Part shown: piece by piece, positions 18,319 to 27,758 of the stretch | Position numbering within the stretch: position 1 is the first letter of the stretch | How the letters are laid out: every line of letters begins with the position of its first letter | NCBI GenBank assembly: GCA_963744275.1 | Contig: CAVUSX010000015.1 | Location: 344,242 to 408,241, forward strand | Source of the DNA: VAZQ01 sp963744275 | GTDB taxonomy: Bacteria > Pseudomonadota > Alphaproteobacteria > Rhizobiales > Xanthobacteraceae | Reading direction: 5' to 3' | DNA: 64,000 nt | Program-made: the position numbers and the translations under genes | Notes under the pieces: model-generated | Told to the model about the DNA's origin: nothing | What the model saw: the letters and a program-made list of their open reading frames with translations, nothing else | Databases searched by the model: none

Positions 18319-18476
18319 GACGTCCTCCCTGCGCGGCTTATTGTTTTTGCGTTGAACCGCACGCCGAGGAACGCGACTGTCGCCGGTCGCGAGGCGAAGG
18401 ATTCAACCTGGAATTTGCTGGTCTTGCGAATGCCAGGATGCGCCGTTTTGAAGACCTCGGCAAGACAGGGCCGCAC

Positions 18477-18642
18477 GTAGGGTGGGCAAAGGCGGCCCGA
18501 AACTTCGATTGATGCACGACGCCGGAACCGCCGTGCCCACGCGGAGCGACTCAATATGCCGAGAGACTTCGGGTGGGCATGGCGCCCATAGCCCGTCGAA
18601 GACGGGCGTAAACGCCCTGATGCGCGCCTTTGCGCACCCTAC
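18477..18642. repeat. Palindromic repeat element, copy 1 (GTAGGGTGGGCAAAGG family)
   Basis: A 166-base element starting GTAGGGTGGGCAAAGGCG and ending CGCCTTTGCGCACCCTAC, so its ends are inverted repeats. Internal blocks CCGCCGTGCCCACGCG and CTTCGGGTGGGCATGGCGC pair with each other. A homologous 136-base copy is at 43000-43135; the difference is mostly a segment near 18586-18625 absent from the other copy. The rest of the gap 18319-18707 holds nothing recognisable. Confidence 0.85.
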
Positions 18643-18707
18643 TGGCCCGGGACGACGACGCTTGTATGATTTAGCAGGACCGAATTCAAACGCGACCCAA
18701 GACGAAT

Positions 18708-20130
18708 TCAGCCGCCCGGATTTTCCGCGGCCTGTTCCAGCGGCTCGACCGGCGGCATGCTGATCGCCTGCAAGCGCGCCGACACGTTCGCCGACCAGCT
18801 CGGAATCACGACCATTGCAAGCAGGCCCAGCCCCACCGCCAGGCTCACCCGCAGAATCTTTTCCGAGCGCGGCATCTTGAGCGCGCCGATCAACAGCACG
18901 ACACACACCAGACCCGCCACCACCACCGCGATGCCGGTCGCGACCAAGCCGATCCGATCCAGGAGCGCCAGGCCGGTGAAGACCGCTCCCGCCGCCGCCC
19001 CCAGGCTGCCGGCGCCGGAGAGCGTGGCCGTGCGCCAGCCGGCCTGCGCGTCGGCCGCGATCCCGAGCTCGGCCAGATAGGGCATCAGCGAGCCCCAACA
19101 GCGCGCCACCAGATAGATCATCAGAACCGCCACCCCGATGCTGGCGCGCTCGAGCCAGGCCAGATGATCGAGGAGCGGCAGGAACAGAAGGCCGAGCAGG
19201 CTCGCCTTCATCAAGGCGGCGAGCGCCCGCCGCATGGCACCTTCGCGGGTCAAGGCCGCGCAATTCTCGCCGGCCTGCCGCGCCCCGAAGGCGAGCCCGA
19301 CCAGGAACGCGCCGAACGTCGCCGCGAAAGCGAATGCGCTCGATGCGGTCGCGTCGGTTACGGCGCGAAAAAAGACGATCTCATAGGACAGCGCCACGAA
19401 ACCGCCGGCAGCCGCCAGTCCCAGGAGCGAAACCGGCGCCAGCACGGGCTTGCGGGGCGGCACCGCCGACGGCGGCGCCGGCGCGGCGGTGAAGATTTGA
19501 TCGTGACGGTCGCGCCAATGGACGACGAGCGCGCTCAACGCGACGGCGAGGTTGATGGCGGCCGCCAAGTCGAGCTCGCCCCGCACGTCCAGGAAAGGCA
19601 ACGGGGTCAGGAGCGCGAGACCGACCAGGCAGGCCGCGCCGGCACCGAGGTTGTTGATGCAGAAGAGCAAGCCGACCGCGCTGCCCACATGGCCGCAGCG
19701 CCGCGCCCGACCGCCGACCAGCAAAGGCAAGGCCGCGCCCATCGGCAACGCCGAGACGATCACCAAGGCGAGCGCCGCGCCGGCGCCGAGGGAGCCGAAC
19801 ATCCGCGGGGATGCGAAGCCGAGGACGCCGGTCATCAGCTCAATCGCGGCCAAGAGCGGCAAAGGGGCATCGGGCGATCGTCTGCCGCTTCGACAGCCAG
19901 CCGCCCGCGAGGCTGCCGAGCGCCAAGCCCAGCATGAAGCCGGCGAGCAGGATCGCCGCCGAGCCGGTATCACCGAAGATGCCCGAGAGCGCCCGCTGCC
20001 AGGCCAGCTGATAGACCAGAGCCGGGAAACCGGAGCAGAACAGCAGCATGCCGACGACGCGCGTCCAACGGGCGAGCCGGCCGGTTCGCACCGCTTGGTC
20101 ACCGCTCGCCGCCAGATCAAGGGTCGTCAT
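18708..20130 (-). CDS. Spermidine-synthase-like polytopic membrane protein lacking the catalytic domain (one frameshift)
   Basis: About 473 residues after repair. The N-terminus (CSGFPALVYQLAWQRALSGI, then GLALGSLAGGWLSKRQ) is typical of the membrane half of fused MFS / spermidine-synthase proteins. Roughly twelve hydrophobic segments follow to the end, but no aminopropyltransferase domain (no SAM-type GGGDG motif) is present. One extra base near 19866 splits the gene; removing it joins SKRQTIA to DAPLPLLAAIELM. It is divergent from the HAD gene. The role is unknown, probably a transport-like membrane protein. The C-terminus (PPVEPLEQAAENPGG) is polar. Confidence 0.72.
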
Positions 20131-20263
20131 GCGACACCGGATGCTCGGAATCCCGTGCGCACCTTAGGGGCTTAATGTTACTTGACCCTCAATGCATTCC
20201 CGTCCCACAGAGCATCCGATGCAGTTTAAGTCATTTTTCCCTTAAAGCGACCGGTTATCGGGC

Positions 20264-21046
20264 ATGGATGCGTCGAGCGCACTCGAGGCGGCGATCAAGG
20301 CACGGATCCGCGACGCGCGCGATCAGCCGTTCGCGGTGCTGGATTTCGACAATACCTGCATCGTCAACGATGTCGGAGAAGCCACGCTGGCTTTCATCTG
20401 CAGGAATCATCTGCTGCGATGCGGCGAGCTCTTGCCACCCGGAGCGCGGCTCTGCGATCCGGCCTATCATGAGCAGGTCTTCCGTCGCTATCATCAGCTT
20501 CTGAATGCAGGCGACATCCGGTCGGCCTCGCTGCTGTGCGCCGGGATCCTCGCCGGATTCCGACCCGACGAGGCGGCAGCCACGGTTTCGGCGGCGCTCG
20601 ATGCGGAAGGAACCACCCCGGGCGAGAGCGAGCTCTACGGCATTCCGATCGCGCTCGGGATCGCGGTGCGGCCGGCACTGCGAAGGCTGATCGATTTTTC
20701 AGCGGCCAACAATATCCAGGTCTGGATCGTGAGCGCTTCGCCGGAGATCGCGGTGCAGGCCGCCATGCGGCGCTTCGGGCTCGCCGGACATCTGATCGCG
20801 CTGCGCCACCGGCTCGACAATGGGGTCCTCACCCACGCGCTCGACGAGCCGCATTCGATCGCGCAGGGCAAGGTCGATTGCATCAAGCGCTTCATCGACG
20901 GGACGAGACGCCCGCTGCTCGCGGTCGGCGACAGCGTCTACGACCTGCCCATGGTCGAGTACGCGGACCTGCACGCGGTCGTGGAGCGCGACAATGGCTT
21001 GACGCAGGAGGCCCGCCGGCGCGGCTGGTTCGTGCTGCCGGCCTAG
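20264..21046 (+). CDS. HAD-superfamily phosphatase (SerB-like)
   Basis: A 260-residue cytoplasmic HAD hydrolase of the phosphoserine-phosphatase-like class. Motif I AVLDFDNTC supplies the nucleophile and acid Asp (residues 27 and 29), motif II is VWIVSASPE, and motif IV is LLAVGDSVYDLPM. The helical cap between residues 40 and 130 is large, as in IB-type members. It probably removes phosphate from a small metabolite; the substrate is unclear and it is not the canonical serB. It is divergent from the membrane protein at 18708-20130 across 133 bases. The frame is intact. Confidence 0.82.
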   Translation: MDASSALEAAIKARIRDARDQPFAVLDFDNTCIVNDVGEATLAFICRNHLLRCGELLPPGARLCDPAYHEQVFRRYHQLLNAGDIRSASLLCAGILAGFRPDEAAATVSAALDAEGTTPGESELYGIPIALGIAVRPALRRLIDFSAANNIQVWIVSASPEIAVQAAMRRFGLAGHLIALRHRLDNGVLTHALDEPHSIAQGKVDCIKRFIDGTRRPLLAVGDSVYDLPMVEYADLHAVVERDNGLTQEARRRGWFVLPA

Positions 21047-21122
21047 CCTGTGGTTGTCGCGGCGAACCACCAGCCGAGCTCCTCGTCCTGAGGAGCATCG
21101 CACGGCGGTGCGTCTCGAAGGA

Positions 21123-22653
21123 TCACGCCTTGTGGGAATTGAGCAGGTGGGCGCTCGCCAGGATGCCGACCGCGACCGCGCCCGGCATCGCCGCCAGCGA
21201 GGTGCCGGTGGCGGCGAGCGCCGCGGTGGCCGCCCAGGCGATGGACACGAAGGCTTCCGCGAAGGTCGCCACCCGCGACGACGTCTGCCGGCGCCGGAAG
21301 GCGCTGCGCTTGGCCTGGGCGCGAAAGCACAGCTGAATCTCGGTCGCCGAGGCGGCCGCGATGGCGATCCCGATGCCGGCCACCAGGGCGCAAAACGGCG
21401 AGACCAGCGCCAGCGCCACGATGAACGGCGTGAAGACCATCAGGATGGCGCCCATGACGGCCTCGACCTTGGCGCGCAGGATATTGACGGTGGAGAGCGG
21501 CGCGGTCGCGACCAGCTCGGGGGCATCCTCGCCCGAGATGGCGAGCCAGGCGAGCCCGCCCGCCAGCTGTCCGGCCGCCATGACCAGGACCGGCACCAGC
21601 AGGATCTGGCTCGCGCCTTCGCCGCCGAAACCGCGCCACAGCAGGAACGCGGGCGGCAGTAGATACAACAATTGCATGAGCGTTTGCGATACCAGCCAGG
21701 GATCGCGCAGCAGCAGGGTCCATTCCTTGCGGCGCAGCATGGCGTTGGGCGAGGCGCGGCGAAAACGTGGTGCATGCCGCCGCTGCCGCGTGCGCGCCGG
21801 AACGACGCCGGCGGCCGCGATCGCGCAGCCGGCGAACCGCGGCGCCACCAGCACGATGGAGAGGCCAAGGAGAATAAATCCGGCCGCCAGCACGCCGGCG
21901 ACCGCCACCGCGTCGCCCAGCAGCGCGCGCGCCGGCCACCAGACGAAGCTGCCGATATCGGGCGCGATGTCGACGACGGGCGCCGAGGCCAGGATGGCGA
22001 GCCGCGACAGCGTGCCGTGGGACACGATGGCGGCGAGCTGCAAGCCGATCACGAAGCCGGCGCCGATCACCGCGGCCACGATCTGGGCCACCAGCCGGGT
22101 GCGCTTGGGACCGATCATCTGGAACAGCGCGGTGGTCATGAGGGCCGCGAGCGCGACCGCCGCCGCCGCCATGGCGACGACCGCGATATAGGCCATGAGC
22201 CAGCGCGCGCCGCCCGTTGCCGCCAGCACATTGATGAAGGGCGACGCCAGCAGCGTCGCCATGGCCGTCACCGAAACCGCGATGGCGGCGATGCGCACCG
22301 CGAACGCCCGGGCGGGCACGATCGGGGACGACAGCAGGAGATCGAGATCGGAGCGCGTATAGAAGGCCCGCGTCACCAATTCCATCGCCTGCGACAGCAT
22401 CAGCGACCAGGATAAGCAGCGCGCTGCCGGTGACCACCACCAGCGTGGTCTTGTCGGGAGCGAGCGCCACGGCGGCGAAACGCGACACCATGGAGAATGC
22501 CACCACGTGCATGAACACGGCCACGGCGACCAGCACGATCGCAACGGTGCGCAGGCGGGTGCGGCCGCCGGCCGTCATCATGGCGATCCAGTCCCGCCAA
22601 GCCAGGCGCAGCTCATGGCGGGCGAACCAGGCGATGGTGCCGGGCCGGCTCAC
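21123..22653 (-). CDS. ABC exporter permease subunit (one frameshift)
   Basis: About 510 residues after repair, with around ten to twelve membrane helices. The N-terminus (WFARHELRLAWRDWIAMMTA) is cytoplasmic and typical of ABC-2-like permeases; the core contains FYTRSDLDLLLSSPI and RRKEWTLLLRDPWL. A single extra base near 22404 breaks it; removal gives SALLILVLMLSQAMELVTRAF. Its start overlaps the stop of the ATPase gene by four bases, so translation is coupled and the two subunits form one exporter. The substrate is unknown. The ATPase resembles drug or lipid exporter ATPases. Confidence 0.8.
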
Positions 22654-23465
22654 GCCGCAGCTGCCTCTTCGGCAGCGGCGGCCTCTTTGGGTTTAGCAGC
22701 GGCCTGGTCGGCGACCAGCGCCAGGAACGTGTCCTCGAGGCTCTGGCTACCGCCGCCGGCCGGCGTGCCGGCTTGCCGGCGCAGCTCATCGAGCGTGCCC
22801 TGCGCGATCAAGCGGCCGCCTGCGATCACTCCGATGCGGTCCGCCATGCGCTCGGCGACCTCCAGGATGTGCGTGGTCATGATGACGGTGCGGCCGGCCT
22901 GGACGTGCTCGCGCAGCACGGTCTTGACCTGGCGGGCGGAGCCGGCGTCCAAGCCCGTGAACGGCTCATCGAGGACGATGAGCCGCGGCTCGTGCACCAG
23001 CGCGCCGGCGAGCGCCACTTTCTGGCGCATGCCCTTGGAGAAACCTTCGCAGCGCTGATGGGCATGCGGCGCCAGGCTGAGCCAGTCGAGCAGCTCGCTC
23101 GCGCGCGCCTGCGCGACAGCGGCATCGATGCCCCACAGCCCGCCGACGAACTCGAGATATTCGAACGGCGTCAGCTTGTCGTAGATCATCGGCTCGTCGG
23201 AAACCCAGGCCATGACCTGCTTGGCGGCGACCGGATCGGCGAGCGCGTCCATGCCGAGCACGGAGATCGAGCCGGCATCGGGCGCCAGCAAGCCGACCAC
23301 CATGCGCAATGTCGTGGTCTTGCCCGCCCCGTTGGGGCCGAGCAGCGTATAGAACTCGCCGGCCCGCACCGTCAGATCGAGACCATCCACCGCGGGATGC
23401 TCGAAGGATTTTCGCAAGCCGAGAATTTCCAAGGCCGGCGGGGAATCGGAAGAGCTCGTGGACAT
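22650..23465 (-). CDS. ABC exporter ATP-binding subunit
   Basis: A 271-residue nucleotide-binding subunit. Walker A GPNGAGKTT lies at residues 43-51; the signature region is FSKGMRQKVALAGALVHEP, Walker B LIVLDEPFTGLD, and the switch His is in IMTTHILE. The frame is open to 23546, but the start at 23465 (MSTSSSDSPP) matches the family's usual N-terminus. The C-terminus is an Ala/Glu/Lys-rich tail. It overlaps the permease gene by four bases. It is similar to CcmA/DrrA-type ATPases, which energise export of drugs, lipids or polysaccharides. The frame is intact. Confidence 0.9.
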   Translation of the reverse strand: MSTSSSDSPPALEILGLRKSFEHPAVDGLDLTVRAGEFYTLLGPNGAGKTTTLRMVVGLLAPDAGSISVLGMDALADPVAAKQVMAWVSDEPMIYDKLTPFEYLEFVGGLWGIDAAVAQARASELLDWLSLAPHAHQRCEGFSKGMRQKVALAGALVHEPRLIVLDEPFTGLDAGSARQVKTVLREHVQAGRTVIMTTHILEVAERMADRIGVIAGGRLIAQGTLDELRRQAGTPAGGGSQSLEDTFLALVADQAAAKPKEAAAAEEAAAA

Positions 23466-23638
23466 GCGGCATCTCGCGCCAGCCATATCGGCTGCCGCGA
23501 AGCCTACACCTGAGAAGTTTCGGGGCCGTGAATCCCGGGACTTCAATCTTCGAGAAGCGACCTGCCGGCCGCACCCCGGTCTTTCTTATCCAAGTGAATT
23601 CAAGGCTTGCTTCGCACGCAAAGCAGCGACAATCCGCC

Positions 23639-24953
23639 TCAGATCTGAATGGTGTTGACGGTCCGGTTCTCGATCTCGCCGCGCACATGGGCGTAGAGGC
23701 GGGGATTGCGGGCGGAGAGGATCTGGATGGCGGCGAGGACCGCGTTGGCGGGCTCCAGCACCGTCATGACCGGAACATTGCTCGGCGCCCGCAACGACGA
23801 CCACACGTCCTCCGGAAAATCCTTGACGCTGGCCGGCACAGTGATCACCGGAACGCTGGAGATGGCCGAGAGCGTCGGACCGGCGCCGTTGGAGCGGCCG
23901 ATATAGGCGATCACGACCGAGTCCGGGATTTCATGCGCCATGCGGTAGAGAATGCCGGCGGCCGCCACCGGTTGCTTGTGCACCGAGCAGGTGACCACGG
24001 TCATCAGGTCGGCGAGGTCGCCGAGCGCCTCGGAGAAGCTTTCGGTCTTGTCCGATGCCGAGCCGCGCCACAGGATGATGCGCTGGTGCGGCAACGCGAA
24101 GCGGCCGGTGATCTCGGCGACGCGCCGGTACTTGGCGACCACGTCGTCGAGCGCACCGCCGTCGCGATAGACCTGCTTGTCGATGTAGGCACCGCTTTCG
24201 ACCACCCGCCACGAATCGTTGTCGATGACGTCGGCCAAGAGCAGGTTGCCCTTGTGGTCGAAGCCGAACTCGACCTTGAGATCGACCAGCGTCCCGCCCT
24301 CGAGCTGCCAGGCCTTCTCGAGCACCAGGAAGGTGTGCCGGACGATGCGCTCCATCTCGGGGAAAAGCTCGGATTCGTCCGCCTGGCTGAAGACGTCCGA
24401 TTCGGCCAGGATCAGGAACGGCTCCTGGCCGTGGATCGGCTTCGCCGGATTGAACAGCCGGATCTTGGCATCCGCTTTCGAGCGCAGCATCAGCGGATCG
24501 TCGCACACCAGCGGCTTTCCGTTCCAGTTCCTGTCCTTGGTCTTGAGAAAGAACTCGACCACCAGCTGCGGGAACAATTGCCCTTTCGCGAAGTGCGGGT
24601 TGCGCTTGAGATAGGAGCCGTGCGCCTCGCGCCGCACCACCACCTCGTAGGGCAGCATCCGGCAACCCGGCGCCACGAACGAGGTCGGGCTGTCCTGCTG
24701 CTCGAAGGCGACCGGCAGGCCGCAGGCCTTCAGCAGCCGGAACACATTGCAGGTGGTGGCATTGGCGAGCCGGCCCTTGTCCGGAATGACGTCGTGCTTG
24801 GCGCCGTCGCCGGCCGTGATGTCGTCCTTGGATATCACCGTCACCAGGCCGGAGCCGCCCTGGACTTCGTAAATTCGCTTGGTCTTGCCCTCGGCCACGA
24901 GGGCGCCGAGGGGATACTTGGTGGTCGGGCTTCTCTGCGGTTCTGACGTCCAC
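23639..24953 (-). CDS. Bifunctional SAICAR synthetase / class II AIR carboxylase (PAICS-type fusion, one frameshift)
   Basis: About 437 residues. The N-terminal PurC domain has GALVAEGKTKRIYEV, SKDDITAGDGAKHD, RREAHGSYLKRNP and LADVIDNDSWRV. The C-terminal domain, from about residue 295, is PurE-like: ILWRGSASDK, TCSVHKQP, then YIGRSNGAGPTLSAIS and EDVWSSLRAPS. The GRSNGxGP and DVWSSLR blocks are those of metazoan PAICS (class II, CO2-dependent AIR carboxylase), not bacterial class I PurE. It should catalyse two successive purine-synthesis steps, AIR to CAIR to SAICAR. A GTG at 24953 after AGGAATAGGAAC is the likely start; one extra base near 24926 must be removed. Frame-open sequence further upstream lies in a repeat. 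Confidence 0.85.
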
Positions 24954-24987
24954 GGCGTGTTCCTATTCCTGCTTAGAATCGCGTAAT

Positions 24988-25061
24988 GTAGGATGGGTTG
25001 AGCTCTTGCGAAACCCATCGGCGGCCGCTGATGGGTTTCGCAAGAGCTCAACCCATCCTAC
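24988..25061. repeat. Perfect 32-base palindrome (GTAGGATGGG...CCCATCCTAC)
   Basis: Arms 24988-25019 and 25030-25061 are exact reverse complements with a 10-base loop. The arms begin GTAGGATGGGTTGAGC. The stop codon of the GMC oxidoreductase (TAG, 25058-25060) lies inside the right arm, so the element arrived at, or now supplies, the gene's 3' end. It separates the GMC gene from the purC-purE fusion and can act as a terminator hairpin. A related right arm occurs at 10316-10347. Confidence 0.9.
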
Positions 25062-26788
25062 GAACCACCAGCCAGGGGCCCGGGATTTTTCCGGTAGCGA
25101 TTGACGATCGCATCGGCGCTCATATAGGCGAGCGCCTGGATGGTGAGGGTCGGATTGAAGCCACTCATGGAGGGATAAGTCGAGCTGCCGACGATGAACA
25201 GGTTGGGGATATCCCAGCTCTGGCTGTAGCGGTTCACCACCGAGGTCTTGGGATCGCTGCCCATGCGGGTGCCACCCTGGGTATGCGGGCCGGGGGCGCC
25301 CTGGCTCAGCGGCGCCCGCCACACATGGGTCGCCCCCATGGCCTGGCCCAGCTGCTCGAGCTTGTCCTGGATGAAGGCGACGCTCTTGCGCTCGTTCAGC
25401 CGCCGCCAGTCATAGGTGATGCGCGGCGCCGGCAATCCCCAGGCATCGCGCACGTCCGGATCGAGATCGATGGTCTGGTCCGCATAGGGCAGGTTCTCGG
25501 TTTCCGAGATGATCACAGTGTGGCGGGCGAAGTATTTCGCGAAGAAGTTCCGGTAGGCGGCGCCCCAGCGCGGGGTGCCGGCCGGCGGCTCCATCCCCAA
25601 GGCGGTGCCGATCGGCCCGCCTTCCTGGTTGGCGGTGGCGATCGCCACCTGCGAGCCGCGGATGAAGCCCAGCCCGCCGTGGTCGTAGTTGTCGGCGTTG
25701 AAATCGTCGAGGCTGTGCTTCTGGGCGTTGGGTCCCATGTAGTTGTTGAGGTAGCGGCTGTCGAAGGCGGCGTACACCTTGGCCCCGATATGGGCCATGA
25801 TGTGCTTGCCCACCTGGCCGCTGGAATTGGCCAGGCCATCGGGGAATTTCGCGGTCCGGGAGAGCAGGAGCAGGCGGGTATTGTCGTAGATGAAGGGCGC
25901 CAGGATGACGAGCTCGGCCTCGACCGTGTTGTCGGAGCCGTCCGGCCCGTAATACGAGACGCCGGTGGCGCGCCCGCTATTGTCGCTGTCGACGCGGTGG
26001 CACATGGCGCCGGTGATCAGCTTGAAATTGCCGGTCGCGTCGGCCAGCGGCAAGAGGGTGACGAGCGTGCTCGACTTCGCCCCGACATGGCAGCCGAAGG
26101 CCTGGCAAAAGCCGCAATAGGTGCAGGCCTGCCGCCCCCGGTAGTCCTGCGAGATGATGGCATGGGGCGGCGAGAACGGGTGATAGCCGAGCTTGCGGGC
26201 GGCCTCGTCGAACAGCACGCCGGACTGATCGGTGGCGAGCGGCGGCAGCGGGTATTCGCGCCGGCGCGGCGCTTCGAACACGTTGCCGCCGCTGATCTTC
26301 TGTCCCAGCAGATTGCCGGCCTTGCCGGAGACGCCGATCTCGTATTCGGCGCGGTCGTAGAACGGCTCGAGATCCTGGTAGCTCAAGGGCCAATCGGCGA
26401 GCGAGGAATCCTCCGGGATGGCGGCCGCCCCGTAGCGCTCGATGGTGTGCGAGCGGGCGCGGAAATCATCCTCGTGAAAGCGCCACGAGACCGCGCCGTA
26501 ATGGACGGTGCCGCCGCCCGCCTGGTTGCCGTAGCTCAGGCTGCGCAGCGGATTGGCGCGGACCCTGGCATTGGGCCGCCAGGTGACGGGCTGGCGCTTG
26601 GGATCGGGGCGCAGGTCCTGGCGCTGGAAGAAGCGCAACTCATCGCGCGGCTTGAAGTCCGCCGTGGTCAGGCGCGGACCGCGCTCGAGCCCGATGACCC
26701 GCATGCCGGCCTTGCCGAGCTCGGCCGCCAGCACCGCGCCCGCCGCCCCCATGCCGACGATCACCACATCCGTCTTTTCGGTCGCCAT
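25058..26788 (-). CDS. GMC-family FAD oxidoreductase
   Basis: A 576-residue glucose-methanol-choline oxidoreductase. The N-terminal dinucleotide motif VVIVGMGAAGAVLAAELG binds FAD. A Cys-rich CTYCGFCQAFGC around residue 223 is typical of gluconate-2-dehydrogenase / sorbosone-type members. Near the C-terminus GPHTQGGTRMGSDP and NLFIVGSSTYPSMSGFNP provide the substrate and FAD closing motifs. It should oxidise an alcohol or sugar. There is no obvious signal peptide, although relatives are sometimes exported with a small Tat subunit, not found here. It is divergent from the DUF1194 operon. Its stop lies within a repeat arm. The frame is intact. Confidence 0.87.
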   Translation of the reverse strand: MATEKTDVVIVGMGAAGAVLAAELGKAGMRVIGLERGPRLTTADFKPRDELRFFQRQDLRPDPKRQPVTWRPNARVRANPLRSLSYGNQAGGGTVHYGAVSWRFHEDDFRARSHTIERYGAAAIPEDSSLADWPLSYQDLEPFYDRAEYEIGVSGKAGNLLGQKISGGNVFEAPRRREYPLPPLATDQSGVLFDEAARKLGYHPFSPPHAIISQDYRGRQACTYCGFCQAFGCHVGAKSSTLVTLLPLADATGNFKLITGAMCHRVDSDNSGRATGVSYYGPDGSDNTVEAELVILAPFIYDNTRLLLLSRTAKFPDGLANSSGQVGKHIMAHIGAKVYAAFDSRYLNNYMGPNAQKHSLDDFNADNYDHGGLGFIRGSQVAIATANQEGGPIGTALGMEPPAGTPRWGAAYRNFFAKYFARHTVIISETENLPYADQTIDLDPDVRDAWGLPAPRITYDWRRLNERKSVAFIQDKLEQLGQAMGATHVWRAPLSQGAPGPHTQGGTRMGSDPKTSVVNRYSQSWDIPNLFIVGSSTYPSMSGFNPTLTIQALAYMSADAIVNRYRKNPGPLAGGS

Positions 26789-27008
26789 GGCCCGTGCTCT
26801 CCCTTCGGCATCTTGTTGTTATCGTTGTTGCGGTCCACCCCGCGGCGGCTGCGCCATTCGCCGCCCCCGGCCGCGCTGGCGCGCGCCCCTGCCCTCCAGT
26901 AATATTCGGTCCGAACCATGCGGGTCGGGGCCGATCGACATTCTCACCCTTACGGCGGCGCTGCGCAATCCGCCTGTCCGGATCTCGCACTCCAAGGGAG
27001 GCCTTTCA

Positions 27009-27758
27009 ATGACCTGGCGCTTTGATCCATCTCGCCGACTTGGACCGGCTTGGCGCGGTTGCTGCGGCGCGATCCTGCTGCTGGCTCTCGGCATCGGCGC
27101 GCCGGCGAACGCCCAGGTCGCGGTCGATCTGCACCTCCTGCTGGCGGTCGATGCCTCCGGCAGCGTCGATTACACCCGCTTCGAGCTGCAGCGGCGCGGC
27201 TATGTGGCGGCCTTCCGCGACCCGCAGGTGCTGGAAGCCATTCGCGGCGGCGAGAACCAATCCATCGCGGTCGCGATGTTTCAATGGACCGGGCCGCAGC
27301 TGCAGGCCGAGATCGTGCCCTGGACCCAGATCAAGGACCAGGCTTCCGCCAACAGCGTGGCGACCATCATCGAGACCACGCCGCGCCGCCTGTTCGGCGG
27401 CGGCACCTCGATCTCGGGCGCCATCGACTATTCCATGCGCTTGTTTCCCCAGAGCCCGTTCAAGGGCGAGCGGCGCGTCATCGATATTTCGGGCGACGGC
27501 TCCAACAGCAACGGCCGCTCGGTCACCCGCGCCCGCGACGAGGCGGTCGCCGCCGAGGTCAACATCAACGGCCTGCCGATCCTGGCCTGGGAGCCCTATC
27601 TCGACCAATATTACAAGGCGAACGTGATCGGGGGTCCGGGCGCCTTCATGATCGTCGCCACCGACTTCAATACTTTCGCCGATGCCATCTTGAAGAAGAT
27701 GATCACCGAGATCGCCATGAACGTACGGCCGAGACCGACGCGCATCGGCAAGCGATGA
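27009..27758 (+). CDS. DUF1194 (von Willebrand A-like) exported protein
   Basis: A 249-residue secreted protein. The start at 27009 has AGGGAGG upstream; the open frame extends earlier but is not used. The signal peptide is CCGAILLLALGIGAPANAQ. The mature part opens with DLHLLLAVDASGSVDYTRFE, where DASGS is a MIDAS metal site of vWA domains, and later has RVIDISGDGSNSNGRSV. The DUF1194 family is uncharacterised; vWA folds usually bind protein partners through a metal. Its stop overlaps the start of the isomerase gene (ATGA), and three HupE/UreJ genes follow, so it is the first gene of a five-gene operon. Confidence 0.87.
   Translation: MTWRFDPSRRLGPAWRGCCGAILLLALGIGAPANAQVAVDLHLLLAVDASGSVDYTRFELQRRGYVAAFRDPQVLEAIRGGENQSIAVAMFQWTGPQLQAEIVPWTQIKDQASANSVATIIETTPRRLFGGGTSISGAIDYSMRLFPQSPFKGERRVIDISGDGSNSNGRSVTRARDEAVAAEVNINGLPILAWEPYLDQYYKANVIGGPGAFMIVATDFNTFADAILKKMITEIAMNVRPRPTRIGKR

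Noticed and set aside
23639..25051. Start of the purC-purE fusion at 25051
   Set aside because: That start lies inside a palindromic repeat; GTG at 24953 has a ribosome binding site and needs only one base removed.
24998..26902. Plus-strand open frame of 634 codons opposite the GMC gene
   Set aside because: It is the antisense shadow of a well-supported GMC oxidoreductase and shows no family motif.
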